Positions 26,614 through 35,396 of a stretch of DNA of 64,000 bases are shown here, in pieces. Source of the stretch: Myxococcota bacterium (lineage in GTDB: Bacteria > Myxococcota_A > UBA9160 > UBA6930); NCBI GenBank assembly GCA_028285625.1, contig JANQOX010000005.1:1-64000 (forward strand), read 5' to 3'. Numbering within the stretch: position 1 is the stretch's first letter; each line of letters opens with the position of its first letter. A program made the translations under genes and the position numbers. Below the pieces are notes generated by a model, which saw nothing but the letters and a program-made list of their open reading frames with translations, did not search any database and had not been told where the DNA came from.

Positions 26614-26634
26614 GCGCACCGGCGAAGCGTGCGC
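26614..26634. terminator. possible bidirectional terminator hairpin
   Basis: GCGCAC-N9-GTGCGC inverted repeat in the 100-base gap between convergent genes. There is no T run on either side, so this is a weak candidate. Confidence 0.3.
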
Positions 26635-26651
26635 GAGAAGATCGACCTGGG

Positions 26652-27335
26652 CTAGGCCGCGCGTCGGCGCCGCGCTGCCAGAAGGATGGCGCCGAAGCCG
26701 ATGAAATGCAGCGACAGGGTCGTCGGTTCGGGGACCGCGCTGTGCGTGGTGACGATCTCGAACACGGCCTGGAACGCGCGCTGGTCGCCGAACGGCTCCT
26801 GGAACCGATATGTCAGGAGCACCTGGTCCCAGTCCAATCCCAGGCTGTCGGGCCCGAAAGTCGGATTGAAGTCCACGTCGATGACCTCGGACGGCCCGCA
26901 GGTGCTCAGCGGCGCGCCGCTCGGGCACGAGCGGAAGTCGCTGGAGGTCTGGTTGAATCCGACGATCGTGCCCGGCGCGCCGCCCTGACTGTCCCAATCC
27001 AGGTCGTCCAGGGTGATCGTCCAGCCTCCCGTGCCGACGTCGAGGACCGAGTCGCCAATCAGAAGCTCGAGCGTCACGGTCTCTGCGGCGATGTCCAGCG
27101 TGTAGCTGGAGGCCGGCGCATTCAGGTCGAACTGGTACTCGACACCGGGGTCGGTGACCGTCGCCGGTGCGGGCACGATGGGATTGAACGTGTCGTTCAG
27201 GTAGTTGAAGGTCGAACTCGCAGTCGAGGTAGCGATGCCTTCGATCTCGTCGCCGAGCAGCGACGCATGGGCCGAGCCGGCAGAGACTACAAGGAGGAAA
27301 CAAGCGGCTACGAGTGCCCGCATGAGCTGCGACAT
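26652..27335 (-). CDS. PEP-CTERM sorting domain protein
   Basis: A 227-residue exported protein: signal peptide about 1-24 ('AGSAHA'), a beta-rich body with acidic 'TITLDDLDWDSQGG' and one Cys pair ('SCPSGAPLSTCG'), and a clear PEP-CTERM tail 'VPEPTTLSLHF', hydrophobic helix and 'ARRRRAA'. No enzymatic motif recognised. Either the ATG at 27335 or the one at 27323 may be used; an AAGGG lies immediately before the first, better spaced for the second. Third PEP-CTERM protein of the window. Convergent with the large cytochrome gene. Confidence 0.82.
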   Translation of the reverse strand: MSQLMRALVAACFLLVVSAGSAHASLLGDEIEGIATSTASSTFNYLNDTFNPIVPAPATVTDPGVEYQFDLNAPASSYTLDIAAETVTLELLIGDSVLDVGTGGWTITLDDLDWDSQGGAPGTIVGFNQTSSDFRSCPSGAPLSTCGPSEVIDVDFNPTFGPDSLGLDWDQVLLTYRFQEPFGDQRAFQAVFEIVTTHSAVPEPTTLSLHFIGFGAILLAARRRRAA

Positions 27336-27648
27336 CCCTTCTGTTTGGCTTCGTCAGCCACCCGGTCTACCTGGCGCCATCGAGAACGGCTCGCAGGCCG
27401 CTGGGGCACCCCGCCGCAGCTCCCGCGACGATCAGGCCGAGCGCAGACGCCGCGCTCGAGCGTCCGGCGCACGAGGAGCCGGGTCGCTCCACACGGTTCT
27501 CTTGCATCTGTGGCCGCGGATCACGGAACGTGTCAGAAAAACCACGCCCCGACGTCGTCCGAGGACGCAAGACACGCCGCCCGTAGCGTGCCGATTGCTA
27601 CCGTCGGTGGTTGGCCAGCGGCGACACATGCGAGGAGGAGGGAACGTG
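27336..27648. other. 313-base divergent intergenic region
   Basis: Lies between the PEP-CTERM gene and the MscS gene. No supported gene. A frame on the plus strand is open through it, but its residues are low-complexity Arg/Pro and unlike the signal peptide that starts at 27649. Just before that start is GAGGAGGAGG. Promoters for both genes presumably lie here. Confidence 0.45.
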
Positions 27649-29472
27649 ATGGGTCGCCGAGCATCGCCCCGGTGGCGGTGGCTCCTTCGGGCCGCCCTCG
27701 CGGCCTCGCTGGCGTTCGCACCGTCCGGGTCGATCGCCCAGGCTGCGGCCGACGAGGCTCCGCCCGAGCCCGTTCAGGAAGCGCCGCTGGACCCCTCCCA
27801 GCCGCTGGGCCCCCGGGACGAGTACAACCGGGGCACGCCGCGCGGTTCGATGTACGGCTTTCTGTCCGCATCTCGGAAGGGCGATTTCGACCGCGCCGCG
27901 CAATACCTCGACCTGCGTCGGCTGCCGACCGATGAGCAGACGCGTGGACCGGAGCTGGCTCGTCAGCTGAAGGTCATTCTCGATCAGACGCTCTGGGTAG
28001 ACACCGCCAACCTCTCGGCCGTCAACGCGGGGACAACCGGCGACGGCCTTCCCCAGTGGCAGGACCGGGTCGGCGAGATCGAGACTTCGGGTGGACCCGT
28101 CGACATCCTGCTGCAGCGCGTTCCGCGAGAGGGCGACGAGGTTCGGATCTGGAAGATGGCCGCGCGGACGGTCGAGCAGATCCCGGTGCTGTATGGCGAG
28201 TTCGAGCCGGTATGGCTCGAGGAGCAGCTCCCGAGCTTCTTTACCGAGATCCACCTGTTCGGCGTGGCGCTCTGGAAGTGGGTTGCGCTGCTCGCGGCGC
28301 TCGCGGCGGCACTCTTCGTCGCGTTCTTGATCGCTGGGATCACGACCCGGATCGCCGGTGCGGTCTTCACCAGAGGGCGAAGTGGGTTCGACCCACGCAT
28401 CATCGAGCTGGTTCGCGGCCCCGTCCGGCTCGCGCTGACGGTCGTGCTGTTCGCGTTCGGGCACAGGAACCTCGGGCTGGGTCTCGAGTTGGCGGCCGCG
28501 CTGCGCTACTTCGAGCGAATCCTGTTCGCTGTCGCGGTGGCGTGGCTCGCGTTCCGGCTGATCGATCTCGCGGCCTTGACGCTTCGGCTTCGCGCGGAGC
28601 GTCGTGGCAACGTCGCCGTCTTCCCGGTGCTCCTGCCCGGGGCGCGCTTCGCGAAGATCGTGGTCTTCTCGATCGGGGCATTGGGCGTGCTCGGCACGAT
28701 GGGCGTCAACGTCTCTGCGGCCGTGGCGGGCCTCGGCGTCGGCGGCATTGCGATCGCGCTGGCTGCCCAGAAGACGCTGGAGAACCTGTTTGGCGGGATC
28801 ACCCTCTTTGCAGATCGCCCGGTGCGGGTGGGGGACTTCTTCCGGTACGGCACGGACGTCGGAACCGTCGAGGAGATCGGACTGCGCTCGACGCGCATCC
28901 GTACGTTGGATCGCACCGTGGTGAGCATCCCGAACCGCGAGTTCTCAGACCTTCGCCTCGAGAACTTCGCGCGCCGGGACCAGATGCGGCTCTTCACCAC
29001 GATCGGAGTTCGCTACGAAACGACGCCCGAGCAGCTTCGCTTCCTGCTCACGGGACTTCGCGAGATCCTGCTCGAGCATCCGCGGGTGACCGAGGATCCG
29101 GCCCGCGTTCGGTTCGTCGGGTTCGGAGCCTACTCGCTCGACATCGAGATCTTTGCGTACGTCGACACCGCGGATTGGGGCGAGTTCCTCGGGATTCGCG
29201 AAGATCTCTATCTTCGGATCATGGATGCCGTTGCGGCGGCGGGCACGGGCTTCGCCTTTCCGTCGTCGACGATGTACCTGGGCCGCGACGAAGGTCTACC
29301 CGACGACGACGCGCGTCGCGCAGAAGAGCAGGTGCGCGACTGGCGCGAGCGCGGCGAGCTTCCCTTCCCGGGGATTCCGGAAGAGCGCCGGTCCGAGATC
29401 TGGAACCGCGGCGATTGGCCGCCCGAGGGCTCGCCCGGTAGTGAAGATCCTTCGGGTCGGCGCGGCCGCTGA
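27649..29472 (+). CDS. mechanosensitive ion channel, MscS family, with periplasmic N-terminal domain
   Basis: About 607 residues. Signal peptide 1-38 ('GSIAQAAADE'), a soluble periplasmic region to about 190, then three to four membrane helices and the MscS core: pore helix 'VSAAVAGLGVGGIAIALAAQ', followed by 'KTLENLFGGITLFADRPVRVGD' beta domain ('SIPNREF') and a C-terminal alpha/beta domain. The glycine/alanine pattern of the pore helix is that of a gating MscS. It should open under membrane tension at hypo-osmotic shock. ATG at 27649 follows GAGGAGGAGG; GTG at 27646 is equally possible. Convergent with the barrel gene, three bases apart. Confidence 0.9.
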   Translation: MGRRASPRWRWLLRAALAASLAFAPSGSIAQAAADEAPPEPVQEAPLDPSQPLGPRDEYNRGTPRGSMYGFLSASRKGDFDRAAQYLDLRRLPTDEQTRGPELARQLKVILDQTLWVDTANLSAVNAGTTGDGLPQWQDRVGEIETSGGPVDILLQRVPREGDEVRIWKMAARTVEQIPVLYGEFEPVWLEEQLPSFFTEIHLFGVALWKWVALLAALAAALFVAFLIAGITTRIAGAVFTRGRSGFDPRIIELVRGPVRLALTVVLFAFGHRNLGLGLELAAALRYFERILFAVAVAWLAFRLIDLAALTLRLRAERRGNVAVFPVLLPGARFAKIVVFSIGALGVLGTMGVNVSAAVAGLGVGGIAIALAAQKTLENLFGGITLFADRPVRVGDFFRYGTDVGTVEEIGLRSTRIRTLDRTVVSIPNREFSDLRLENFARRDQMRLFTTIGVRYETTPEQLRFLLTGLREILLEHPRVTEDPARVRFVGFGAYSLDIEIFAYVDTADWGEFLGIREDLYLRIMDAVAAAGTGFAFPSSTMYLGRDEGLPDDDARRAEEQVRDWRERGELPFPGIPEERRSEIWNRGDWPPEGSPGSEDPSGRRGR

Positions 29473-29475
29473 CCG

Positions 29476-30489
29476 CTAGGGACGGACTTCGAATCGAATC
29501 GCGACGTAGGCGCCGGGCGTGTCGGCATTGGCCTTGAACAGGGTGGGGCCCCGAACCCGGTCGATCTCGAGCTCGCGGTCGACGATGGCGCCCGCCTCGA
29601 GGTTCAGGCGCAGGTAGCGGGCGATCTTCCATTCGAAGCCGGCGCCCGCTCGGAGCTGATCGTCCGAGAAGGTGAGCGAGCCGTCGTTGCTGGACTGCTC
29701 CGACAGCAGGTAGCGGCTGCCGCTCTCGTACGCGGTTGCGAAGAGCATGAGGTTGGGCAGCACGTCGAGCTCGACCTGGCCGCCCAGCCCTCGGTTGCGC
29801 ACGGTCCAGCGGTCGCCGAACCGGTACCGCAGGTCGATGATGGGCGACACGCTCACCCCGCCGCGACCGAGCCTCCCCGCGACCCGAACGCCGAGGGCGA
29901 TACGCAGTGGCAGGGTGTCGTAGCCGACGCCCAGGGATAGGCTCGGCTCCAGCGAGTCGCCGAACGCGTTGCCCTGCCACCGGGCGTTGACATCGATGGA
30001 GCCGAGGACGGACCAGGACTCTTCCTCGAACAGCCAGGAGGTGCGGCGCGCGAAGCCGTAGGCCCCTTGGAGCCGCAGCTGCGCAGCATGGAACGAGTCA
30101 GGTGGCCCGAGAACCCGGGACCCCGTCTGGTCCACGCGGGTGAGGTCGTACTGGCTGCTCTCGAAGCGCCCGGTGAGCTGGGCGACCGCGCGCTCGGCGA
30201 GCGGGATCGTGAGGCGAAGCCGGATGTTCGGTGAGTAGCGATCGAACTCGGCGCCGGGAATCTCTCCGCCCGGGTTGAAGCCGGAGCCGAAGCGAAATCG
30301 AAACGCGTCGAGATAGCGGGTTCGGGGAAAGGCAGGCGTCTCGACGTTGCTCGGGTCCACCTCCTGGCCGGGAGGCTCAGGGGGACTCGTCGTCTGTGCC
30401 GCGCTCGTGTCGGGAAGCAGCGCGAGCGCGATCACCAGCGCACATCCGTGGTACCGAGACCATGCGCGCTGCGCCGCCCGTCCTCTCAC
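29476..30489 (-). CDS. outer-membrane beta-barrel protein (DUF6268-like)
   Basis: A 337-residue exported protein. Signal peptide about 1-31 ('LLPDTSAAQ'). The mature part alternates hydrophobic and polar residues as short strands ('RLRLTIPLAERAVAQLTGRF', 'RIALGVRVAGRLGRGGV') and ends 'YVAIRFEVRP', as in outer-membrane barrels; it reminds me of DUF6268. No plug domain. GTG at 30489 opens the frame without a good ribosome-binding site. Divergent from the merR-men operon. Function unknown. Confidence 0.72.
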   Translation of the reverse strand: MRGRAAQRAWSRYHGCALVIALALLPDTSAAQTTSPPEPPGQEVDPSNVETPAFPRTRYLDAFRFRFGSGFNPGGEIPGAEFDRYSPNIRLRLTIPLAERAVAQLTGRFESSQYDLTRVDQTGSRVLGPPDSFHAAQLRLQGAYGFARRTSWLFEEESWSVLGSIDVNARWQGNAFGDSLEPSLSLGVGYDTLPLRIALGVRVAGRLGRGGVSVSPIIDLRYRFGDRWTVRNRGLGGQVELDVLPNLMLFATAYESGSRYLLSEQSSNDGSLTFSDDQLRAGAGFEWKIARYLRLNLEAGAIVDRELEIDRVRGPTLFKANADTPGAYVAIRFEVRP

Positions 30490-30640
30490 GGCGAAAGCGT
30501 TCCAGCCTCAGCTGTCGACTGCAAGGGATGGGTCGCTCTCGCGGCGGATCGCGCACGCTCTCCAGAGGAGGCAGCCTGGAGACCTTAATGGAATCAGCAA
30601 GTTACGGGCGATTTCGGTCTCATGCGACAATGCGAGCAAG

Positions 30641-30653
30641 AACTCTTAGAGTT
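30641..30653. promoter_or_regulatory. MerR-type palindrome before merR-men operon
   Basis: AACTC-TTA-GAGTT is a perfect inverted repeat, ending 5 bases before the merR start codon. Similar AACTC/GAGTT dyads serve several MerR regulators. The closeness to the ATG means either autoregulation by blocking translation or a leaderless message; no Shine-Dalgarno sequence is visible. Confidence 0.5.
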
Positions 30654-30658
30654 AAAGC

Positions 30659-31438
30659 ATGCCTTATCGCGTCGAGCAGCTCGCCGAGGTCACCGGGGTC
30701 CGCGTCGACACCATCCGCTTCTATCAGGGCAAGGGCCTGCTGCCGCCGCCCGAGCGCCGCGGGCGGATCGCGCTGTACGACGAGCGGCATGTGGATCGCC
30801 TGAGAGAGGTCCGCCAACTCGTCGATCAGGGGTTCCGTCTGGCCCAGATCGGGCGGCTGCTCGAGCGCCGGCCCGAACGAGCGCCGGATCGGGAGGAGCC
30901 CGGCGGCCCGGTGGGCGAGGGCGAGCTGCTTCGCGAGCTGGCCAGCGAAGCCGTTGGCGCCAGGACCCTGAGCCGCGAAGAGCTGGCGCAGGAGGCGGGC
31001 GTCCCGCTGCCGCTCATCCAGGCGGCGCAGGCAGCCGGGCTGGTGGAGCCGACCGTCGTCGGAGGCGAGGAGCGCTTCAGCGAGGCCGACCTCGAGATGG
31101 CGCGCACCTCGCTGAGCATTCTGGCCGCTGGCTTCCCCCTCGACGAGCTCCTGCGGCTGGCCATGACGCACGCGCGCAACGTGAGCGACGTGACCGAGCG
31201 CGCGATCGACCTGTTCGACGAGCACGTTCGCCGCGATCCCGCGCGCCGTGCGAGTCGGGACGTGACCGAGGCCTTCCAGGCGTTGCTACCGCATGCGACC
31301 CGGCTGGTCGCGCTGCACTTCCAGCGCACGTTGGTCAATCGCGCTCTCGAGCGATTGCGCCAGCGCGGGGACGCGGACGACCTCGAAGAGGCGCTCGCCG
31401 CTGCCGAGTCCGCCGAACTCGAGGTCGCGTGGAAGTGA
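30659..31438 (+). CDS. MerR family transcriptional regulator
   Basis: A 259-residue regulator, long for the family. Residues 1-68 are the MerR DNA-binding domain ('YRVEQLAEVTGVRVDTIRFYQGKGLL', 'YDERHVDRLREV'). A second helix-turn-helix-like stretch appears at about 100-140 ('SREELAQEAGVPLPLIQAAQAAGLVEP'). The C-terminal half is helical with no Cys cluster, so it is not a metal sensor of the MerR/CueR kind. It overlaps menG by 4 to 10 bases and so heads the menaquinone operon, which it probably regulates; I know of no described MerR control of men genes. Confidence 0.85.
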   Translation: MPYRVEQLAEVTGVRVDTIRFYQGKGLLPPPERRGRIALYDERHVDRLREVRQLVDQGFRLAQIGRLLERRPERAPDREEPGGPVGEGELLRELASEAVGARTLSREELAQEAGVPLPLIQAAQAAGLVEPTVVGGEERFSEADLEMARTSLSILAAGFPLDELLRLAMTHARNVSDVTERAIDLFDEHVRRDPARRASRDVTEAFQALLPHATRLVALHFQRTLVNRALERLRQRGDADDLEEALAAAESAELEVAWK

Positions 31439-32142
31439 TCGAGGAGCCGCTGCCCACCGGGGCGGCCAAGGCGGCCGCCGTGCGCGAGATGTTCGATCGC
31501 ATCGCCCCGCGCTACGACGCACTGAACCGCCTGTTCAGTCTCGGGCTCGACCAGCGTTGGCGCCGCCGCGCCCTCGACCTGATCGAGGTGGGCCCGAGCG
31601 ATCGGATCATCGATCTCGCCTGTGGCACGGGAGACCTCGTCGAGCTTGCAGAGACGCGCGGTGCCCAGGTGGTCGGGGTCGACTTCGCGCGGCAGATGCT
31701 CCACGGAGCGCAGCGACGTCAGACGAAGGCGCGATTCGTCCAGTGCGACGGCGCGCGGCTCCCGTTCCGCACCGCCAGCGCGACGGTCGTGACGTGCGGA
31801 TTCGCGCTTCGCAACTTCGTATCGCTCCCGCACGTCTTCGTCGAGCTGGCCCGTGTCCTCGAGCCGGGTGGCCGGGTCGCTCTCATCGACGTCGATCGAC
31901 CCCGCTCGTCCATGCTGCGGATCGGCCACTCGCTCTACTTCGACCGCGTCGTGCCCTGGGTGGGCGGCGTCCTGTCGGACCGGTCGGCCTACCGGTACCT
32001 CCCGCGCTCGACCGCGTATCTCCCGCCCGCGCCCGAGCTCTTGCGCAGCATCGAGGCGGCCGGCTTCAGCCGTTCCGAGCGCAGCACCTTGATGGGCGGT
32101 GCAGCCCAGATCATCACCGCAGTGCGGGCGGAGAGGACGTGA
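31429..32142 (+). CDS. menG: demethylmenaquinone methyltransferase
   Basis: A 237-residue UbiE/MenG-type C-methyltransferase, catalysing the last step (SAM-dependent methylation of demethylmenaquinone). Visible marks: 'FDRIAPRYDALNRLFSLGLDQRWRR' at the N terminus, SAM motif 'IDLACGTGDLVELA', 'GFALRNF' and the closing 'GGAAQIITAV'. MenG is preferred over UbiE because all neighbours are men genes and no ubi gene is nearby. Start is GTG 31429 or GTG 31435; the latter would make a 4-base GTGA overlap with merR. The next gene overlaps its stop. Confidence 0.9.
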   Translation: MEVIEEPLPTGAAKAAAVREMFDRIAPRYDALNRLFSLGLDQRWRRRALDLIEVGPSDRIIDLACGTGDLVELAETRGAQVVGVDFARQMLHGAQRRQTKARFVQCDGARLPFRTASATVVTCGFALRNFVSLPHVFVELARVLEPGGRVALIDVDRPRSSMLRIGHSLYFDRVVPWVGGVLSDRSAYRYLPRSTAYLPPAPELLRSIEAAGFSRSERSTLMGGAAQIITAVRAERT

Positions 32143-33638
32143 ACGGTCTCTCGGCCGAGCTCGCGCGGAGCCTCGAAGCGCTCCTCGAAAGCGCACGGGA
32201 CCGGGCGCGCTCCGCCGGAGCCCGCAGTCCGGGTCGTACGCGGCTGGGCGCATGCGTCCCGCTGCCCCGCGAGATTGCCGAAGCGGATGCCCTCGCCCTG
32301 CTCGAGTCGAGCCAGGACGAGTGCTTCTGGTGGGATCATCCGGAGGCGGGTCTGACGCTGTATGGCGAAGGCGCCGCAGCGACGCTGCGCGCCAGCGGCC
32401 CCGGTCGTTTTCGCGAGCTCGCCGTTCGATCGTGTGCGTTGCTCGGCACGATCCAACGGTCCCAGGAGGACGACCCTTCGAGTGGTGACGGAGACGAGGC
32501 GTTTGGCCAGCCGGGTCCGCTGCTGCTCGGGGGCCTCGCCTTCGAGGACGCCGATTCTCGGGATCCGATCTGGCGGGGGTTCCCGGCAGCGCAGTTCATG
32601 CTGCCCAGGCACCTGTTCGTTCGTCGAGGCGACCGCGCATGGCTCTTCGTCGTTGCAGAAGTCGGCGATCGCCCTTCGGAGGCGGCCCAGGGCGCGGCGC
32701 ACTTCCTGGAGAGATTGAGGCCCGTACCCGCTCGAGATTTCGAGCTGCCCGAGCGCCGGAGCGCAGGTTTCGAGCTGCGCGGCACCGCGGGCATGGAGGC
32801 CGGGCCGTCCTACCGCGTGCGAGCCGACCGGGCCCACCGGGACTTCGAGGCGCAGGTGCAGGCCGCGCGTCGCGCCATCGCGCTGGGCGAGCTGCAGAAG
32901 GTGGTGCTCGCCCGCGCGCTCGACGTGCAGGGCGAGGGTCCGGCGCGCGTCGCGCCTCTGCTCGCCAAGTTGCGCTCGGCCTATCCGGCGTGCGTCGGCT
33001 TCGCCATGAAACGTGGCGACGGCATTTTCGTGGGTGCCACGCCCGAGCTGCTGATTTCGATGCAGGGGCGCACGGTGCGCACGGCCGCGTTGGCGGGTTC
33101 TGCGCCCCGCGGTCGCGATCCCGAGGCCGACGCGCACCTGGGGCGCCAGCTGATCGAGAGCAAGAAAGAGCAGGAAGAACATCGCTTCGTCGTCGACGCG
33201 CTGCGCGAGGTCCTGGCTCCCGCATGTACGCGTCTCGAAGTGCCGGAGTCGCCGCGCCTGCTGCGGCTCGAAGGAATCCAGCACCTCGAGACGCCGATTC
33301 GGGGCCTCCTCGCGGAGAGGCCCGGCTCCAGCCTGCTCGAGCTCGCCGGAAATCTGCACCCTTCGCCCGCCGTGGGCGGGGTGCCGCGGCGCGCCGCACT
33401 GGACTGGCTCGACCAGTGCGAGGGACTCGACCGCGGATGGTTCGCCGGGCCGATCGGGTTTCTCGACGCCGAAGGCGGCGGCGAGCTTCGCGTGGCGCTT
33501 CGAAGCGGTTTGATTCGCGGCAGCCGGGCCCGCCTGTTCGCAGGCGCCGGCATCGTGTCCGACTCACAGCCCGACGCCGAGCTCGAAGAGACGCGCGTCA
33601 AGCTCCGAGCGTTGCTCGCGCCGCTCACGGAGATTTGA
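32139..33638 (+). CDS. menF: isochorismate synthase
   Basis: A 499-residue chorismate-binding enzyme converting chorismate to isochorismate, the first committed step. The C-terminal catalytic domain shows 'LGELQKVVLARALDV', 'FVGATPELLISMQGRTVRTAALAGSAPRG', 'SKKEQEEHRFVVDALREVL', 'LHPSPAVGGVPR' and 'LFAGAGIVSDSQP', all standard for MenF/EntC. Context (menD follows directly) favours menF. GTG start at 32139 overlaps the menG stop by 4 bases and has GAGAGGA upstream. The N-terminal 170 residues are less conserved. Confidence 0.93.
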   Translation: MNGLSAELARSLEALLESARDRARSAGARSPGRTRLGACVPLPREIAEADALALLESSQDECFWWDHPEAGLTLYGEGAAATLRASGPGRFRELAVRSCALLGTIQRSQEDDPSSGDGDEAFGQPGPLLLGGLAFEDADSRDPIWRGFPAAQFMLPRHLFVRRGDRAWLFVVAEVGDRPSEAAQGAAHFLERLRPVPARDFELPERRSAGFELRGTAGMEAGPSYRVRADRAHRDFEAQVQAARRAIALGELQKVVLARALDVQGEGPARVAPLLAKLRSAYPACVGFAMKRGDGIFVGATPELLISMQGRTVRTAALAGSAPRGRDPEADAHLGRQLIESKKEQEEHRFVVDALREVLAPACTRLEVPESPRLLRLEGIQHLETPIRGLLAERPGSSLLELAGNLHPSPAVGGVPRRAALDWLDQCEGLDRGWFAGPIGFLDAEGGGELRVALRSGLIRGSRARLFAGAGIVSDSQPDAELEETRVKLRALLAPLTEI

Positions 33639-35396
33639 GTGTCCTCCTATCCCTTCGCCATCGAGTTCATGGCCGAGCTGGCTCACGGCGGTGTCCGGCA
33701 CGTCTGCGTGAGCCCGGGCTCGCGTTCCACGCCGCTCGCGATCGCCGCAGGCCGCGAGCCGGGTCTCCGCGTGTCCACGCACGTCGATGAGCGCTCGGCT
33801 GGCTTCTTTGCTCTCGGGCTGGCGCGCGCGAGCCGATCGCCGGTTGCCCTCGTCTGCACCTCGGGCACCGCGGCTGCCAACCTGCTCCCGGCGGTCGTCG
33901 AGGCGCACCACGCACGTGTACCGCTCATCGTGCTGACCGCCGACCGCCCGGCCGAGCTGCGCGACTGGGGCGCCGGCCAGACCATCGACCAGCTGCGCCT
34001 GTTCGGCACGGCTGCCCACTGGTTTGCAGAGCTCTCGCCCCCAGAGCAGCACGACGATGCGCTGCGCTACGCCCAGAGCCTGGCGGCCAGGGCGGCAGCG
34101 GAGTCGCGCGGGCACGGCGTGCGCGCCGCCGGCCCCGTGCACCTCAACTGGCCGCTGCGCGAGCCGCTCGAACCGCGCAGCGCCGAGGACCTGGCGCCCG
34201 CGCGCCGGCTCCGCCGCGGGCTTCTCGTGTCGCGGCCCGAGTCGCAGGTGGCGCCCGAAGCGCTCGACGCACTGGCCGAGATCGCAAGCGTGCACGAGAA
34301 GGGGTGGATCGCCTGCGGCCCCGCCGACCTCACACCCGCTGAAGTGGAGGCCGTGGCGGGGCTCTCGCGCGCGACCGGGTGGCCCATCGTCGCGGACGCC
34401 GCATCCCAGCTGCGGCGCGGCGCGCACGTCGCATCGACCCCCGTCCTGGCTGCGGCCGACCTCTGGCTGCGTGACGCCGCGGTCGCGAAGGCGGTGGCTC
34501 CGGACGTCGTGGTGCGGCTGGGTCCGACACCCGTCTCGAAGGCGCACCGGCTTGCGCTCGAAGCGAACCCGCCGCGGCACCTGATCGTGAACGACGCCGA
34601 CGGTAGCTGGCAGGACCCTTCCCATCTCGCCACCCAGGTGGTCGTCGCGGACCTCGAGTCCTTCTGCCGCGCATGGGCCGGTCGCTGCCACGCACGTCGC
34701 GCCGATTCGGGCTGGCTCGACCGCCTGCAGCGCATGGACCGCGCGGCGACCATCGAAGTCGGCCGGGTGCTGGACGAGGACGCGCCCCGACTGTGCGAAC
34801 CGCGTGCAGTCCGCGCGTTGTGCGAGTCGCTACCCGACGGGTCGATTCTCTACGTGTCGAACAGCATGCCCATCCGCGACGTGGATGCGTTGCTCTCGCT
34901 GGGGCCCTCTCGCGTCCGGCTGCTGGCGAATCGGGGGGCGAACGGCATCGACGGCGTCACTTCGAGCGCCATCGGCGCAGCGGCCGCCGACGGGCGTGTC
35001 GTCCTCCTGACGGGAGACCTCGCCTTCCTCCATGACCTGGGCGGGTTGCTCGCGGCCACGCGTCATGCGCTCGACGTCACCGTGGTCGTAATCGACAACG
35101 ACGGAGGCGGAATCTTCTCCTTCCTCCCGGTCGCCGAAGCGATCGACCCCGCCGGCTTCGAGTCGCTCTTCCGGGTGCCCCACGGCCTCGACCTCGCGGC
35201 CGCGGCCCCGCTCTTCGGCGCGGGCTTCGAGCGCGCGACGTCCGAAGAGGCCCTGAGAAAGGCGCTCGACATGGCGCACGCAGCGTCCGGGCTCTCGATC
35301 ATCCAGGTGCCGGTGAACGCAGCGGAGAGCCGCGCGAGCCTTCGGTCCGTGGTGGCTGCGGCCACCGCGGCGGCCCGCGAGGCGCTCGGCGCATGA
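33639..35396 (+). CDS. menD: SEPHCHC synthase (2-succinyl-5-enolpyruvyl-6-hydroxy-3-cyclohexene-1-carboxylate synthase)
   Basis: A 585-residue thiamine-diphosphate enzyme joining isochorismate to the succinic semialdehyde unit from 2-oxoglutarate. N-terminal '[16 protein letters not shown]', '[17 protein letters not shown]', '[20 protein letters not shown]' are MenD signatures. The cofactor site is 'GDLAFLHD' followed by '[16 protein letters not shown]'. '[10 protein letters not shown]' is also diagnostic. GTG at 33639 begins right after the menF stop, with GGAG upstream; the last four bases overlap the next start (ATGA). Confidence 0.95.
   Translation: MSSYPFAIEFMAELAHGGVRHVCVSPGSRSTPLAIAAGREPGLRVSTHVDERSAGFFALGLARASRSPVALVCTSGTAAANLLPAVVEAHHARVPLIVLTADRPAELRDWGAGQTIDQLRLFGTAAHWFAELSPPEQHDDALRYAQSLAARAAAESRGHGVRAAGPVHLNWPLREPLEPRSAEDLAPARRLRRGLLVSRPESQVAPEALDALAEIASVHEKGWIACGPADLTPAEVEAVAGLSRATGWPIVADAASQLRRGAHVASTPVLAAADLWLRDAAVAKAVAPDVVVRLGPTPVSKAHRLALEANPPRHLIVNDADGSWQDPSHLATQVVVADLESFCRAWAGRCHARRADSGWLDRLQRMDRAATIEVGRVLDEDAPRLCEPRAVRALCESLPDGSILYVSNSMPIRDVDALLSLGPSRVRLLANRGANGIDGVTSSAIGAAAADGRVVLLTGDLAFLHDLGGLLAATRHALDVTVVVIDNDGGGIFSFLPVAEAIDPAGFESLFRVPHGLDLAAAAPLFGAGFERATSEEALRKALDMAHAASGLSIIQVPVNAAESRASLRSVVAAATAAAREALGA

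Noticed and set aside
27205..27648. A 148-residue N-terminal extension of the MscS channel.
   Set aside because: The extension is low complexity and precedes a signal peptide with a strong ribosome-binding site at 27649.
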